From: Megascapheus bottae
Lineage: Eukaryota; Chordata; Mammalia; Rodentia; Geomyidae
Direction: 5' to 3'
Assembly (NCBI GenBank): GCA_024803745.1
Contig: JANJXV010000099.1
Span: 2,170,001-2,234,000, forward strand
Length of the DNA stretch: 64,000 bases
The translations under genes and the position numbers were made by a program. Below, in pieces: positions 44,680 through 56,244 of the stretch. Every line of letters begins with the position of its first letter. Position 1 is the first letter of the stretch. The notes below the pieces were generated by a model that saw only the letters and a list, made by a program, of their open reading frames with translations, was not told the origin of the DNA and ran no database searches.

Positions 44680-45530
44680 CTATAAGGGGTCTTTTATTAT
44701 TCTAAGTGAAATTTTGGATTTCCTCTTCTGTTTCTTTAAAGAATGACATTGGGATATTGATTGAAGATTGCCATTTTTACAATATTACTCCTTCCAAACC
44801 AGGAGCATAGGTTTTTGCATTTCCTCAGTTCTGCGTTAATTTCCTTCTCCAGGGTTTATAGTTCCATCAAAAAGGTGCTTTACATTCTAAGTTAATTCCT
44901 AGGTATTTTATTTTCTTTGATAGCAAAATGAGTTGCTATCCTGATTCTTGCCTCATTCCTCTCGTTTCTTGGCATATAAGAAGGCAGTTGACATTGAAGG
45001 TTAATTTTATACCCTGCTACCTTACCAAAGTTTTATATCAGCTCAAGCAGCTTCGGAGTAGAGACTACAGGGTTCTTTAAATACAGAATCATGTCATCTG
45101 TAAGGAGAGAAAGTTTCAGTTCCTCTTTCCCTTTTCCTCCTCACTCCAGTTAGAATGGCCAAGATCCAGAAATCTAATAAATTATGATGGAGGGGATGTG
45201 GCCAGGAGGGATCACTACTACACTGTGGTGGGATTGCAAACTCGTTCAACCACTATGGAAAGCACTATGGCAGTATCCCAAAAAGACTAAACATAGAGCT
45301 CCCCTGTGATCCAGCAATTTCACTACTTGCCAATCGTCCAGATAGGACATACTAAATTCAGTAGAACAATAACATTTATCACAGCACTATTTACTATAGC
45401 AAAGGTATGGAACCAACCCAGATGCCCGTCAGTTGATGAGTAGATCAAATATGGTCTTTTTACACAATGGAATTCTGTGCTTCTGTCAGAAAGAATGACA
45501 TAGACGAATTTGTAAGGAAATAGAAAGACT
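44680..45530. mobile_element. 5'-inverted L1 fragment, copy B
   Basis: Minus-strand half 44680-45132 and plus-strand half 45143-45530, with the same inversion point as copy A. This shows the insertion predates the duplication. Confidence 0.82.
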
Positions 45531-45593
45531 GTAAAGTTTAGAAATTAGTTTCTGTCTCCTTCTCTATCTCTGTGCAATTTAGAAGTTCCTGTT

Positions 45594-45656
45594 TCTCTCA
45601 CTTTCTGTCTCTTTTCTCTTTTTCTCTCTCTCTTTCTGTCTCTCTCTTTCTCTCTC

Positions 45657-45720
<64 letters not shown>
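45594..45720. repeat. (CT)n microsatellite (copy B)
   Basis: Pure CT from about 45661. One interrupted block is shorter than in copy A. Confidence 0.95.
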
Positions 45721-45722
<2 letters not shown>

Positions 45723-45896
45723 CCTTAGGCTTGAACTCAGGGACTGAGCTACTTTTGCTCAAGGTTAGCACTCTACCATTTGGACCACAGTGCTGCTTCT
45801 GGCTTGCTCTTTTCATGTAGTATTGAGGAATCTAACCCAGGCCTTCATCCTTGATAGGTTAGCACTCTACCACTAAGCCACACAGTCAGCTTTTAG
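45721..45896 (-). mobile_element. IDL SINE (copy B)
   Basis: Counterpart of 13311-13486. Confidence 0.82.
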
Positions 45897-48093
45897 AGGT
45901 TTCTGACAAAGGTTTTCCTACATGCTATTATTTCTTCTGTGAGTGCTCTTAATGCTTGCTGAAGGTTGACTTTGTTTAGAAGACTTACCTTAATGCTCCC
46001 ATATACAGAGATTCTATATATAGCTGAATGTTTTTCATTACTCAGAATTTCTCTATTGTGTATGTTCTGAAATGTACTGAAGACTGACTTCTGATTAAAA
46101 GTCATTGCACATTTGTTGTATTCATTAGTTTTCTTTTCTTCTATGGGAATCAGGTTTGTGATGAACACAGAAGTATGCCTTCCAGGTCAAACACTTTCCA
46201 CATTTGTAATATTCATAAGGTTTTTCTCTCCTTTGTGCATTTTATACTTAGTCATGCGTTCATGATGGATTTTTCATATTCTTATATTCATACGATTTTT
46301 ATCCTGTGTCTGTGTGGTATCATGCAAACTCAACTATGAGTTCTTCAAAAAAATTTCCCTTTCATTTTATTCATAGGATTCTGTCCTGTGGGTGTTTAGT
46401 GATAAATCTTGACTTGTGCCTTCTGGGGAAAAGACTGAACATTTGCGACATTCATTAAGGGTTTTATCTTGTGTTGGTTCTGTGACACAAGCTGAGTTTT
46501 CTTCCACAGACTAAAAAGTCTTTCCTATTTATTACATTGCTAAGGCTTCTCATATGTGTGAACTCTCTTACGCTTACTGAAGGGTGAATACTGCACGAAA
46601 GACTTTCAACTTTGGTTATATTCCTAAGGTTTCTAATATGTGTGAATTCTGTTATGCCTCCTGTAATGTGACTTCCATCTGAAGGTCTTACCACATTTGT
46701 TTCTCTCCTGTGTGTGTTCTCTGATGCAATTTGAGGGAAGACTTCCATTTGAAAGACATTCCACATCGGTTACCTTCATAAGGTTTTTCTCCTGTTTGAA
46801 TTGTCTTATGCATGTTGAGGTTTGGCTTCTGTGTGAAGGACTTTTCACATATGTTACACTCATTAGGTGTTTCTCCTGAGTATATTCTCTGATGAACATG
46901 GAGTTTTACCTTCCATTTGAAAGACTTTCCGCATTCACTACATGCATAAGTTTTCTCTCCTGTGTGTGTTCTATTATGCCCATCAAGATATAACTTCCAC
47001 TTGAAGGTCTTTCCACATTTGTTGCACACATAAGGTTTCTCTCCTGTGTGTGTTCTTTGATGCAATTTGAGGGAAGATTTCTGTCTGAAAGACTTTACAC
47101 ATTGGTTACATTCATAAGGTTTCACTCCTGTGTGTATTCTCTGATGAACACGAAGTTTTCCCTTCCCTTGGAAAGACTTTCCACATTCATTACACTTATA
47201 AGATTTCTCTCCTGTGTGTGTTATTTGATGAACTCGAAGGTGTATCTTCTGGGTGAAAGACTTTTCACATTTGTTACATTCATAAGGTTTCTCTTCTGTG
47301 TGTCTTCTCTGGTGCAAAGTGAGGTAAGATTTCAGTCTAAAAGTCTTCCCATATTTATCCCATTCATAAGATTTCTCTTCTGTGTGAGATCTCTGATGTG
47401 TGCTGAGAGCTGAATTCTGGGCAGAAATTTTATTACGTTCCTCATATTCATAAGGTTTGTCTTCTCTTGGAGATCGAGGTTGGAGCGTCAGGTCTGACTT
47501 CTCAGAAATTAATTTTCACACTTGATGTACGCATCACATATCTCAGGATATTTTCTCTGAGGTATTGTAAGGCGTATTTCATTACTGAAAGATTTCTCAC
47601 ATTCACTACATGTATGAGGAGTCTCTCCTGTGTACATTTTCAGATGTGTAGTGATGGTCGGTGTTAAGTACAATATTTTTCATCACACAGTACATTTAGC
47701 AGTTTTCCTCCCTCCCTGAAGAATTTCTTGGGCAGGGAGAACAGAATTATGATACTGCAGATCTTTTGGACTGTCACAATCATGAATAAAATGCTCTGAA
47801 TAGCCGATGGATTTTTTAAGAACAGGAGACATACGAGATCTATATGCAGAATGCATCTCATCAGGCTTAGGAGACAGAAGCATGTTCTGACACTTAATGA
47901 ACTCCTCAGTCCTCACCCCTAAGTTGTTACCGTTATTACTAATCAGCTCTGGATTATGTGTAGAGCTCAAATTTAAAGTTGTTGCTAATCTCACGTTTTC
48001 CTCCACTTCGATACTACTTGCAGCTGCTACTTCACAAAGACATTCATGTGGACTTTCCTGGCAGGTCCATTACCTGGACATCTAAAATGAGTC
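45897..48093 (-). pseudogene. KRAB zinc-finger relic B, terminal (spacer plus C2H2 finger) exon
   Basis: Acceptor ctag at 48094-48097; exon starts at 48093. A 14-nt deletion shortly inside (near 48066) shifts the frame, and a stop follows within about 15 codons. The spacer then reopens (48006-47683) and ends KTAKCTV at TGATGA (47680-47685), the same double stop as in A. Oligo-T at 47812-47817 has the undamaged six T. The third finger is intact here (YECNKCEKSF), giving a 209-codon run of fingers (47317-46688) longer than in A. A later finger has Cys to Gly (YEGNRC), and a second 14-nt deletion (after 46699) shifts the last finger. Cannot encode a KRAB-finger protein. Confidence 0.9.
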
Positions 48094-48509
48094 CTAGAAA
48101 AAAAGACACAAACATACATGAGATACAAATATTCCTTACTGTAAAGGTAATGACTTTCCCATCCTAAGTGTTAGATATTTTAAAATATAAAAGTGGAAAT
48201 TGATTTGTGAGAAATATATGCTTTTCTCCCTAACATATAAAGAAAATGATATTTTCCAATGACCAATAATGTTTTTCTGGGTTTTAGTTCTCTTTTTATA
48301 TCACAGGAAATATTTATTGAAATTACCCATCTATGTGTTGCTACAGTTTTAAGCTGAGTACTACCTATAATATACCTGCAGCTGTTTTTTTTTTCAAATA
48401 CTGTTTTGTTTATACATTGAGGAATAGCTGCCTTTCTTTTATTTTTGAGAAATAATCTAAATACTGTGCTGTTTTGCATCTTTGTAAAACTTTCTTCTCT
48501 TTTCTTTTC

Positions 48510-48661
48510 TTTTTTCTGTAGTTCATAGGCCTCGGTCCTGTCCCTGAACACTTCAGCAGAAGACTATAACCCCTATCCTTGAGCTACAGCCCCACATACT
48601 CTTTTCTAGAGTTAACTACAGATAAGAGTCTCAGGTCCTGAGTAGCAGATAGGATTACCTT
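48510..48661 (-). mobile_element. B1/IDL dimer SINE with internal deletion (B)
   Basis: Counterpart of 16129-16283. The sequence from 48094 to here is intron with nothing recognised. Confidence 0.65.
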
Positions 48662-49001
48662 ACCCAGTTTCATTGCTGTTTGCTTAAGTGAGGAACATGA
48701 ATTTTTTCTAGATTCAGCGGCCACAAGTTTGGTTTATATGTCTGTTTGCCTTTGATCCAAGCAAGAACGATTCTTGAGAGTAAGGACTTACACCTATATC
48801 CCTTCAGTTACAACTTCTCACTAAAGTCTCAATTTAGGTATTAGTGGGAATTTTGAAATTTGTTTCTTTCCATTTGAAGTCTTATAAAAATTCCTTTTCT
48901 AACACTCCTGTCCCTCAGAACCATGGAAGACCAGAAAATCCCCAGCTCATTGTCTAGTTAATTTTCTTATGTTGATTGAAACTTTGTTGTTTTTTTTTTC
49001 C

Positions 49002-49173
49002 TTCCATTCCTGGGTTTGAACTTAGGACCTAACCACTGTCCTTGGGTTTTCTCAAGACTAGTACCCTACCAATGAAGTCATTACTTCTGGCTTTTTCTAT
49101 GTATGTGGTAATAAGGAATCAAACCTCTGTCTTGGTGCATGCTAGGCAAGCACTCTACCACTAGGCTCAATTT
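49002..49173 (-). mobile_element. IDL SINE (B)
   Basis: Counterpart of 16631-16807. Confidence 0.8.
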
Positions 49174-49307
49174 CTGGTGGAAAGGTCTGGTTCTGAATAC
49201 CAGTCTCTTCCTACCAGCATAAAGATATTATCCTTATCAGAGAATAATGCCCTGACTTATTCCTTGTTTGCTCAATCATTTATAGTCTTAGTTTTAAACA
49301 AATGAAA

Positions 49308-49310
<3 letters not shown>

Positions 49311-49369
<59 letters not shown>
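49311..49369. repeat. (TTTC)n microsatellite (B)
   Basis: About 59 bp of pure TTTC, against 158 bp with an interrupted core in copy A. Confidence 0.95.
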
Positions 49370-49600
49370 GTTTTGTGGTCATGGGACTTGAATTCTAGAC
49401 CTGGCTGTCCTTCCGGAGCTCTTCAGCTCAAGGCTACTGCCCTATGTCTTTAGCCTCAATCCCACTTCTCATTTTCTATTGGTTCATTGGAGAGAAGAGT
49501 CTAAGGTGTTTTTGTGATAGGTCAGTCTTTGAACCTTGATCCTCAGATCTCAGCCTCCTAAGTAGCTAGGATTACAGGCATGAGCCACGGGCTCATGGCT
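49370..49600 (-). mobile_element. B1/IDL dimer SINE (B)
   Basis: Counterpart of 17103-17332. Confidence 0.88.
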
Positions 49601-49688
49601 TTCTCATTTTATTTTGTTTCACAGTGATTTCTACAGAGAAATCTAACTTTAACTCTACTGCCACATATAATTCATCATATCACCCTAT

Positions 49689-49869
49689 GATTCTTGGTGC
49701 CGGGGGTTTGGGCTAGCATGCACAAAGACCTGGTTCAGTTCCTTGGTACTACATACAAAGAAAAAGCCAGAAGTGGTGCTATAACTCAAGAAGTAGAGAG
49801 CTAGCCTTGAGAAAACCCAAGGACCATGCTCAGGCCCTGAGACCAAGCATAGGCTTGGGAAAAGAAAAT
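49689..49869 (+). mobile_element. IDL SINE (B)
   Basis: Counterpart of 17421-17602. Confidence 0.78.
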
Positions 49870-50012
49870 GATTCTTGATTCATTCACAAAGAATTCCATA
49901 GGTTCCACACAGGATTTAGGGTAACTAAGAATATTATTGCTCAGTACATCACAACATGAACTTACCAATGGGGCTCAGGCTCCAACATCAATATGAAGAT
50001 GCATTCACTCAC

Positions 50013-50102
50013 CTGTGATATTCTTGTCAGAGGAATTTCCTATCCAGAGTTCTGCACAGTGCTCTAGCTTGTCAATTAATACAGGTTTGGGAACACAGGG
50101 CC
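50013..50102 (-). pseudogene. KRAB b-box-like exon of relic B (open)
   Basis: 90 bp with intact acceptor and donor. It reads through GPCVPKPVLIDKLEHCAELW into IGNSSDKNIT, with TGG at 50044-50046 where copy A has TAG. This is the undamaged version of the b exon. It is useless in situ because the preceding A-box exon is stopped. Confidence 0.85.
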
Positions 50103-50275
50103 CTGTAAATTAGAAACAGTAGAGAATTATTGCTTATGGTGTGTCATCATTGTTTAAGTTCGCAGACATCCTACTCACATGTAATGTATTAAATCTTTTT
50201 TCTCATTTCTCACTGGCTCCATGGTTGACTCTTCCCCAGCTCTGGATTCATTTTCTATGGCATAAACTTAGCTGT

Positions 50276-50530
50276 CTTGCTCAAGGCTAGAAAAATACCA
50301 GTTTGAGTCCCAGCTCCACTTACATGCATAGGTTTTCATGCATGCTAGGCAAGCACTCAACAACAAAGTCAAACTCTTGACACTCCACTAACATTTTTGA
50401 GGGCTTACTTGGAGTTATAGACTTTCGTGGCAATTTTTATGCCATTGCTGGCTTCAAATTAGAATTCTTAGATTTCTTCCTCCTGAATATTTTAAGATTA
50501 CAGGCATGAAACATTGCACCTAGTGCCAGG
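50276..50530 (-). mobile_element. Degenerate IDL plus B1-like SINE pieces (B)
   Basis: Counterpart of 18008-18265. Confidence 0.65.
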
Positions 50531-50864
50531 TTTCCATTATAAACTCACTGTTTAGTGATTTGTAGATCCTATTTCCAATAATGATATATATTCTATTCTG
50601 GATGGTTTATCCACTTACAATTACTGTGTAAGTTTGGAATGTCATCTCCATTAGAGGAAACATAATTTAGAACTGTTGTCAAAGTATCCTGAAGGTATCC
50701 TGAAGAATGAGTACAAAATTACCTTAGGTTTTCTTTAGAAAGTAATGATAATTCTCAGGGCCTGGAATCTTTCATTTAAATAGTATTGAAAGTTTGATAA
50801 ACATTCACGTAACTGCAAAATAACAAGGCACTTGACCTTGCAAGTGAATTTGACTTTTGCTCAC

Positions 50865-51018
<154 letters not shown>

Positions 51019-51118
51019 TTAGCACTGAGTTATAAACACACAATGTCTGGAATTTTATTCTTTTTTGTTGGAATTGTATTCCTTTACTTAAATGTTTAGA
51101 CTTACATGAAATATTGAC

Positions 51119-51320
51119 CTGAAAAGCTTAGGGATGGTGCCTAGGCCCAGACTTCAAGTCCAAAGATCCACAAAAAAATAAAAAGGCAAGCCAGGTGTTG
51201 GTGGCTCACGCCTGTCATCCTAGCTACTCAGGAGACTGAGATCTGAGGACCATGGTTCAAAGCCAGCCTGGCACAAATTTCCATGACACTCCTTTCCAAT
51301 TACCCACCATAAAATGTTTA
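51119..51320 (+). mobile_element. IDL tail and B1/IDL dimer SINE (B)
   Basis: Counterpart of 18848-19045. Dimer start at about 51187. Confidence 0.82.
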
Positions 51321-51571
51321 ATGGCTTGTGGCATATCATGGGAGAGCAATTGTGGTATCGACAAAAATAAGTCGAGGGAGTAGATTTAGGTTATAAATGG
51401 AATTATTCCATTGAAAAGGAACTACATTATATGATGACATATGCTTGTACTGTGAGAATATTGCAAAATCTTAGGGTATCAAGTAATAATACTATGAAGT
51501 ACACCCAGAATGTTAATGTTCTATGTCTGGCATAATAATCACTTGGGGAAGAAACTTTTTTTTCTTTTTTT

Positions 51572-51806
51572 TGGCTGGGGGATTTGTAAGGCTTGAACTC
51601 TGGGCCTGGGCACTGTTCCTGAGCTCTTCAACTCAAGGCTATCACCCTACCGATGAAGCCACAGTGCCATTTCCCATATTCTAGTGGTTAACTGTAGATA
51701 AGAGTCTCATAGACTTTCTAATGCGCAGGCTGGCTGAACCAAATCTTTAGATATCAGCCTGATATCTGAGTAGCTAGGATTACAGGTAGAAGTCACTGCA
51801 CCTGGC
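51572..51806 (-). mobile_element. B1/IDL dimer SINE (B)
   Basis: Counterpart of 19300-19535. Confidence 0.87.
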
Positions 51807-51941
51807 AAGAAATTTATTTCTTGCTGTTTTATACTACAAATTTACTGTATGTTTTACTTTTTCAAAAAGACTGAGGATGACCTTTGTTCTGTATATAATG
51901 GGAAGAGGGGTAGGGAGCTGTGAGCAGAAGAACTGAGGGGC

Positions 51942-52030
51942 AATACTCAGGGTAGGACAATAGCCTTAAACTAAAGAGCTCACGGCCCAAGGTCCAAGCC
52001 CCATGACTTTCCCCACTACCCCACAAAAAA
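51942..52030 (+). mobile_element. SINE 3' half (B)
   Basis: Counterpart of 19665-19757. Confidence 0.6.
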
Positions 52031-52797
52031 AGGGAAAAAAATTGGAGATTGGAGATGATTTTCTAAAAAGAATATATAGAAATATTAGTTCAAAATGTAG
52101 AAAGAAGTTCAATATTAACAGTCATAAGAAAAATTAAAATTACAATGAAATCATTACTTTAAATATGTTAATATAAATATAGTTTTAAACAAAAAGATCC
52201 ACATACACACACACAAACACACACACACACACACACGCATAAAAAAAACAACTTTCAAAGTCTAACTATTACTGGGAAGGTAGTGAGAAGAAGTAGAACT
52301 TTGGAATAGTTCTGCAAGGAATATAAAACAATCAAAAATTGCGTGGAGAGTGCTAAAAAAAGTACTAAATATAGAATTACATAGAAATATGGTCCAACAC
52401 TTCTATTTCTAGATTTGTACCTAATGGAAGAGAAAGCAGAGACTAGAACAAATATGTGGAGAATCCATTCACAACTATTAATAATAATCCAAAGATAGAA
52501 ATATGCAAAACAATGCATTGAAAAGGAAGAATATTTTACTATATTTTACAGATGAATCTTGATTACAGTCAACTAAAAATACAGCAGTCATAAAGGAAGA
52601 GCTAGGGTATGTTTTCCCTTCCAGAGCTTCCAAGGATCAACAAACCCTTGGAGCCAAAAAGCACGATGGTTCCAGAGAATGGAGTAGAGAGGAACAGGAG
52701 CTGAATGTTTAATGATTATACATGGAAGATGAAAATTGCTCTAGATGGGTAGAATGAAGAGAGAACTGTACCCTAAACAATGGTTATGTAGCCACAC
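52031..52797. other. Non-genic stretch with (CA)n (B)
   Basis: (CA)n at 52201-52238. Otherwise as 19758-20510. Confidence 0.5.
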
Positions 52798-53057
52798 AGG
52801 ATGGGACACACCTATACTCTCTGATCTTGGGAAACTCAAGAAGGATTTCTAGCCATCCTGGATGCATGGAAAGATCTATCATAAAAACTAATGTGGAGGG
52901 GCTGGGAGTTTGGCATAGTTGTAGAGTGCTTGTATGAAGACGAAGGTTCAATTCCGCAGTACCACATAAACAGAAAAAACCAGAAGTAGTGCTGTGGCTC
53001 AAGTAGAAGATCACTAGGCTTGAGGAAAGCTGAAGGACAGTGCTTAAACCGAGTTTA
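52798..53057 (+). mobile_element. B1-like scrap and IDL SINE (B)
   Basis: Counterpart of 20516-20770. Confidence 0.75.
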
Positions 53058-53068
53058 AAAAAACCCAG

Positions 53069-53328
53069 AAAGCTGAGCATGATGGGGTGGTGGCTCACTT
53101 CTATAATCCTAGATACTCAGGAGGGTGAGATCTGAGGATCAAGGTTTAAAGCCATCCTGGCACAAAAAGACCTGAGACACTTATCTCCAATTTACCTTTA
53201 GAAAATGGGAAGTGGGGCTTGGCTCCAGGGTAAGGTGGTAGCCTGGAGCTGAAGAGCTCAGGGATAGTGCCCAGGCTGAGTTCAAGATCTATGACCCACC
53301 AAAAAAAACCCAAAAAAGAAAAAATAAG
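53069..53328 (+). mobile_element. B1/IDL dimer SINE (B)
   Basis: Counterpart of 20787-21045. Confidence 0.88.
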
Positions 53329-53757
53329 ATGGAAAAAATTGGATTCTGTGAATTTTATCAGGCATATAAATGTCTTTTTTTACGGTTGAAATAACAAATT
53401 GTTTGGAAAAAAGTTTTTACCTAGAAATGTACACTACAAATGGAATTAACAACAAACACAAAATATGCAAAAGATACAAATTATCACAATATGGGTATCC
53501 TGCTTCTGTATCTTTCACTGACTCTTGTTCAAATGAGTCACATAATCTGAATCATTTCTCCCAGTCGATAAATGCCACAAGTGTTAGCTTGTACTGTACT
53601 TCTTGGGAAATCAAAAGCAAATAATAAGCAAATGTGTGTTAGATTTTGTCAACAGTGATATTTCAAATATAAATCCCTACTCATTGCATTATTTAATATC
53701 AATGCCGGAATCTAACTTACACTGGCAGAATCTTCAATCTTTTGAGAATCTTCAAAA
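53329..53757. other. Unique stretch up to the L1 block (B)
   Basis: Counterpart of 21046-21474; nothing recognised. Confidence 0.55.
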
Positions 53758-54712
53758 GGGTGTGTAAATATTTAGGATCGTTATGTCTTCCTGGAGGAAA
53801 GATCCCTTTAGTAGTATGTAGTAACCTTCTTTGTCTTTTCTTACTAATTTATTTTGAAGTCTATTGTATCTGATATGAGGATGGCAACTCCAGCCTGTTT
53901 ATGGGGGCAGTTAGCTTGATAGAGTTTATTCCAACCTCTCACTTTCAAAAGATGATTGTTTTGGGGTAAGATGTGTCTCTTGAAGACAGCAGAACGATGG
54001 CTCTTGATTTTGATCCAACTAGACAGCCTATGCCATTTAATTGGAGAGTTAAGTCCATTGATATTGAGAGTTAGGATTGAGAGATATTTATTAGTTCCCA
54101 CCATTTTAAAAAGCTTTTAGTAGGGCCTGTGTCTTGACAGTTCTTGTGGTCCTTAGACGGTATGCAGTTTAGGTGCCATTTCTTTCCATATATTGCATTT
54201 ATTTTGGTTTTCTATGTATAGAACATCTTTGAGAATTCTCTGTAGTGTTGGTTTTGATTCGACATATTGTTGCAGCTTTTCCCTGGAATGGAATGTTTTT
54301 ATTGTTCCCTCAGTTATGAATGAGAGCTTAGCTGGCTACAGTATTCTTGGTTGGTAGTTATTTGATTTAAGGGCATGACATATATGCTTCCAGTCACTTC
54401 GTGCTTGCATGGTCTCTGCTGAGACATCTGGGGTTATTCTGAATGGTTTGCCTTTATAGGTTACTGATCCCTTTTCCCTGGCTGCCTTTAGGATCTTTTC
54501 TTTCGTTTCTATTGATCCAGTTCGGATCACAATGTGGCGGTGGGATGTTCTTTTCTGGTCAGGTCTGTTTGGGGTTCTAAAAGCTTCTCGTATCTGGATG
54601 GGCCTGCCCTTCTGGATATTTGGGAAATTCTCTGAGATGATTCCCTGAAGTATATTTCCAATACCATTGACCTCTTTCTCCACGCCCTCCTCAATACCAA
54701 CTAGCCTTAAAT
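53758..54712 (-). mobile_element. L1 number 1 of block B, internal piece
   Basis: Start of ORF2 (54104-53844 in part) and the C-terminal two thirds of ORF1 (54683-54336, ending at the shared TAG 54336-54338). The 347-bp deletion of 22127-22142 is absent here. A 1029-bp deletion relative to 29509-30537 removes the ORF1 N-terminus and part of the 5' UTR. The junction shares AAT at 54710-54712. The remaining 5' UTR is 54713-54870. Confidence 0.92.
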
Positions 54713-54990
54713 GAAGAAAAGTTATAGCATAAGGATAAGTGACATAAGTTGGTAAGTAGGTAGCATATTTGAGTACAAAGTTTGGAAAGTATTAGAATAA
54801 AACTTATGTGTTGCTGCACGACTAGCTCTTAGCCCAACCAGTGGCCTCACAGTGGACCATGGGATGGATCTGTTTTTCTTGTCTAGGTTGAGGGAAAGGG
54901 GTATTTCACAAGATGCAGAAGCGAAGATTTCAGAAGCAAATGCTGTGAGTGAATTAGCTCATAAAAAGCATTTTTATTTTCTTTTATCTT

Positions 54991-55182
54991 TCTGCCAGTC
55001 TTGGGGCTTGAATTCAGGGCCTGAGCACTGTCCTCGGGTTTTCTCAAGTCTAGCCCTCTGCCACTTGAGCCACAGTGCCACATCTAGATTTTCTATCTAT
55101 GTGATACTGAGCAATCAAACCCAGATCTTCATGGATGCTAGGCAAGCACTCTACCACTATGCCAAACTCTCAACCCTGACAT
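54991..55182 (-). mobile_element. IDL SINE, block B
   Basis: Same insertion as 30816. It is followed by (ATC)n at 55196-55217. Confidence 0.88.
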
Positions 55183-55430
55183 AGTAATTATAAAGTCATC
55201 ATCATCATCATCATCATATCCAAATATCCTTTCTCCTACAAAGAATGATCAATTACCTGTGTCTAATGCTTTTTTTTTAATTTCACTAATTCTTCTGTGT
55301 TTTTCCCTCTTGCATTTTTTACACATGACAGCAAAGCTAATCATCAGGAAAAAATTGATTAGGATACAGAAACCTAATAATATCCTAGTAGATTGACGTC
55401 AAAAATATGTGCAAGATGCCCTGTGTGTTT

Positions 55431-55616
55431 GACCTTGTGGGAGAATCCTTGGCTACCAAGCAGTAAGCCTCAGGTTTGATTCCTCATTACCACATACATA
55501 GAAAACGCTGCAAGTGGTGCTGTGGCTCGGTGGGACAGCTAAAGCCTAAAGAAAGCCGAAGAACAATGTACACACTCTGAGGTCAAGTCCCAAGACTAGC
55601 AAAAACAAAAAAAAAT
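55431..55616 (+). mobile_element. IDL SINE, block B
   Basis: Counterpart of 31283-31468. The unidentified segment follows at 55617-56244. Confidence 0.88.
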
Positions 55617-56244
55617 TCGACAAGGGGCAAAATGCAGGCAGAGAAGGCACTGTGAAGCAAATGTTTTGTAAAGGATGAGGGCAATATTGACCCTTAAGTT
55701 TGGATCTTACCTAAGAAAGGCTCCTTGAGCCTGAGACCAGACTGGTAGTTGGGCCTAGTGGAAGACATTGGGATTGGACAAATAAGGTGTGCTGTATACT
55801 ACATCCACATGTATATTGTGAGACTGGAGGAGAGATTCAGCCTCCAGTATGTCTTTGGTGAGGTCTTTTGTGAGCAAGGATCTTTGGTCATTGGGCCCTG
55901 AAAGGTGACCCTGCCTCCCTCACAATGGAACAGAATATGGAACCCTGGTAACCAAGCCACTGTAACTAACAACCAGCTCAAGCCAGCTCTCTTGGCCTGT
56001 GGCTCAGTAAGAAGAAAGATGTTGCTGTGCTGTTGCCAAAGGTCAGGAAACTCGAGTCTCAGGCATGGAAGTTGTGGATGTCTTACTCGAAGATGTACAT
56101 GCTAGATCATTGCCAAGCCACAAATCCAGTATAACAGAACTTTCTCTAAGAAGAAGGCCAGGAAAATCCAGGGCAACCAGATGAGGTAAATTTCTAAGAA
56201 GAAATGTATTTGACCCCATCATCCTCCCCACACACTACAACATT

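Noticed and set aside
52784..53098. 104-codon minus-strand frame in copy B
   Set aside because: Lies entirely over IDL and B1-like SINE sequence. The counterpart in copy A is a shorter 76-codon frame.
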